Origin: an uncultured Alphaproteobacteria bacterium
GTDB taxonomy: Bacteria > Pseudomonadota > Alphaproteobacteria > CAAHEQ01 > UBA3637
NCBI GenBank assembly: GCA_947305835.1
Contig: CAMZEQ010000042.1
Location: forward strand, 1 to 6,922
Direction of reading: 5' to 3'
Length of the DNA: 6,922 bases
Below are positions 6,528-6,922 of this stretch, one piece after another. The first letter of the stretch is position 1. Every line of letters begins with the position of its first letter. A program made the position numbers and the translations under genes. The notes under the pieces are model-generated. The model was not told the DNA's origin, ran no database searches, and saw nothing but the letters and a program-made list of their open reading frames with translations.

Positions 6528-6653
6528 TTAACCCTGTTTTGCTTTTAATTTGGGTTTTTTCTTGTTAATCACATAAACGTGGCCTTTACGACGCACAATT
6601 TTACAATTCTTATCACGCGCTTTGGCGGATTTTAAAGATGAACGAACTTTCAT
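6528..6653 (-). CDS. rpmJ: Large ribosomal subunit protein L36 (bL36)
   Basis: This 41-residue basic protein begins MKVRSSLKSAKARDKNCKIV and ends KLKAKQG. It matches the longer bL36 form found in alphaproteobacteria, including the central RRKGHVYVINKKKP segment. L36 binds 23S rRNA late in 50S assembly. Only one cysteine (C17) remains, so the four-ligand zinc ribbon of the short, cysteine-rich form is absent; this is the zinc-independent type. The ATG at 6653 has an AGGA-containing site 9 bases upstream in a leader of about 26 bases. It is monocistronic, with its own exact-consensus promoter and strong terminator, outside the main ribosomal protein operons, as is common in this class. Confidence 0.97.
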   Translation of the reverse strand: MKVRSSLKSAKARDKNCKIVRRKGHVYVINKKKPKLKAKQG

Positions 6654-6685
6654 GGCTTTTTCCTTTCCTAAAATAAATTGGGTGT

Positions 6686-6714
6686 ATTATACCGAAAATA
6701 AAAGTTATTGTCAA
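6686..6714 (-). promoter_or_regulatory. Consensus sigma-70-type promoter for rpmJ
   Basis: Minus strand: exact TTGACA (6714-6709), a 17-base spacer and exact TATAAT (6691-6686). Initiation is expected near 6679. It shares the TGCTTGACA form with the rimP promoter. Its -35 is back to back with a plus-strand -35, separated by 12 bases. Confidence 0.92.
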
Positions 6715-6726
6715 GCACTTTTTATA

Positions 6727-6755
6727 TTGACTTAGTTAAAAAAATAATTTAAATT
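6727..6755 (+). promoter_or_regulatory. Plus-strand promoter-like element upstream of a structured RNA
   Basis: TTGACT (6727-6732), a 17-base A/T-rich spacer and TAAATT (6750-6755, four of six consensus positions) lie on the plus strand. The predicted +1, at 6762, is exactly the first base of a hairpin that begins the RNA. The element is divergent from rpmJ. Confidence 0.55.
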
Positions 6756-6761
6756 GAATTT

Positions 6762-6918
6762 ACTTTGCATCATTGCATGTAAAGTCGGATGCACAAAATC
6801 CGCTTCATATCGAAACCCGCCCTCGGGCGGATGGTTTGGTAAATATATTGAATAGCCAACACTGCTCGATATGACAGTTTTTCAGCGTCCGTCCACTTTC
6901 AAAAAAAGTGGATTTTTT
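6762..6918 (+). ncRNA. Candidate structured non-coding RNA, family not recognised
   Basis: There is no protein frame here, but the plus strand folds tightly by eye. A 5' hairpin pairs 6762-6770 with 6777-6785 (nine pairs, one G-U). Directly after it, CGGAUGC (6786-6792) pairs with GCGUCCG (6885-6891). Inside, CAUAUCGA (6806-6813) pairs perfectly with UCGAUAUG (6866-6873), closing a probable three-way junction. The junction carries a hairpin with a CUCG loop (CCGCC 6817-6821 with GGCGG 6826-6830) and a weaker UUGG/CCAA arm (6836-6839 with 6856-6859). The terminator follows without a gap. The helices abut each other, and the predicted +1 matches the first paired base. I see no conserved core of tmRNA, RNase P RNA, SRP RNA, 5S RNA or the common riboswitches. 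It may be a stand-alone small RNA or the leader of a gene to the right of the window. Confidence 0.6.
6892..6918 (+). terminator. Plus-strand intrinsic terminator
   Basis: TCCACTTT (6892-6899) pairs with AAAGTGGA (6905-6912) around a CAAAA loop, followed by T6 (6913-6918). No T-run follows the hairpin on the minus strand, so it acts on plus-strand transcription. That requires a plus-strand transcript to its left, although no plus-strand protein gene exists there. Confidence 0.88.
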
Positions 6919-6922
6919 ATTT

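Noticed and set aside
6720..6922. The right-hand RNA as a tmRNA piece, RNase P RNA, SRP RNA, 5S rRNA, 6S RNA, hammerhead ribozyme or cobalamin/TPP riboswitch.
   Set aside because: Short look-alikes exist (a CGAAAC segment, GCCAACACTG), but the diagnostic cores are missing: no CUGAUGA, no TPP CUGAGA motif, no SRP GGAAGGAAGCAG segment, no tRNA-like acceptor arm, and the inner three-way junction does not fit 6S RNA.
1..6922. CRISPR arrays, insertion sequences, attachment sites, tRNA or rRNA genes.
   Set aside because: No regularly spaced direct repeats, transposase-like frames, terminal inverted repeats flanking a gene, or tRNA cloverleaf signatures were found. The metY-type tRNA that precedes rimP in enterobacteria is absent here.

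Overview
The window looks like a chromosomal housekeeping region of an alphaproteobacterium that is moderately AT-rich by eye. Three things point that way: the gene order rimP-nusA-ylxR-infB, a 41-residue L36 protein with only one cysteine, and an IF2 N-terminus of the alphaproteobacterial type (short LSGKTLSLGG-like start, then a long K/E/A-rich charged region). The exact lineage cannot be read from the sequence. A host-associated or reduced-genome lineage is possible but is only an inference.

Every protein gene is on the minus strand, so transcription of genes runs right to left. From right to left: rpmJ (ribosomal protein L36) with its own consensus promoter and terminator; the groES-groEL chaperonin operon with a heat-shock-like promoter and a strong terminator; an unrecognised 255-residue protein with an HEXXH zinc-peptidase signature; then the rimP-nusA-ylxR-infB operon, which links 30S maturation, transcription elongation and termination, and translation initiation. 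infB runs off the left edge of the window. The genes of this last operon are tightly packed, with a 1-base gap, a 29-base overlap and an 8-base overlap.

The intergenic regions are informative. Two promoters (rimP and rpmJ) are exact TTGACA-17-TATAAT matches. The rimP leader contains a hairpin plus U-tract between promoter and start codon, which is an attenuator candidate in front of the gene for the termination factor NusA. The peptidase gene appears to be transcribed with almost no leader and has no Shine-Dalgarno sequence.

The right end (about 6720-6922) has no protein gene. On the plus strand it holds a promoter-like element divergent from rpmJ, followed by a compact, highly structured RNA of about 157 nt that ends in an intrinsic terminator. 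I could not match it to any RNA family I know, and it is the best candidate in the window for something undescribed.
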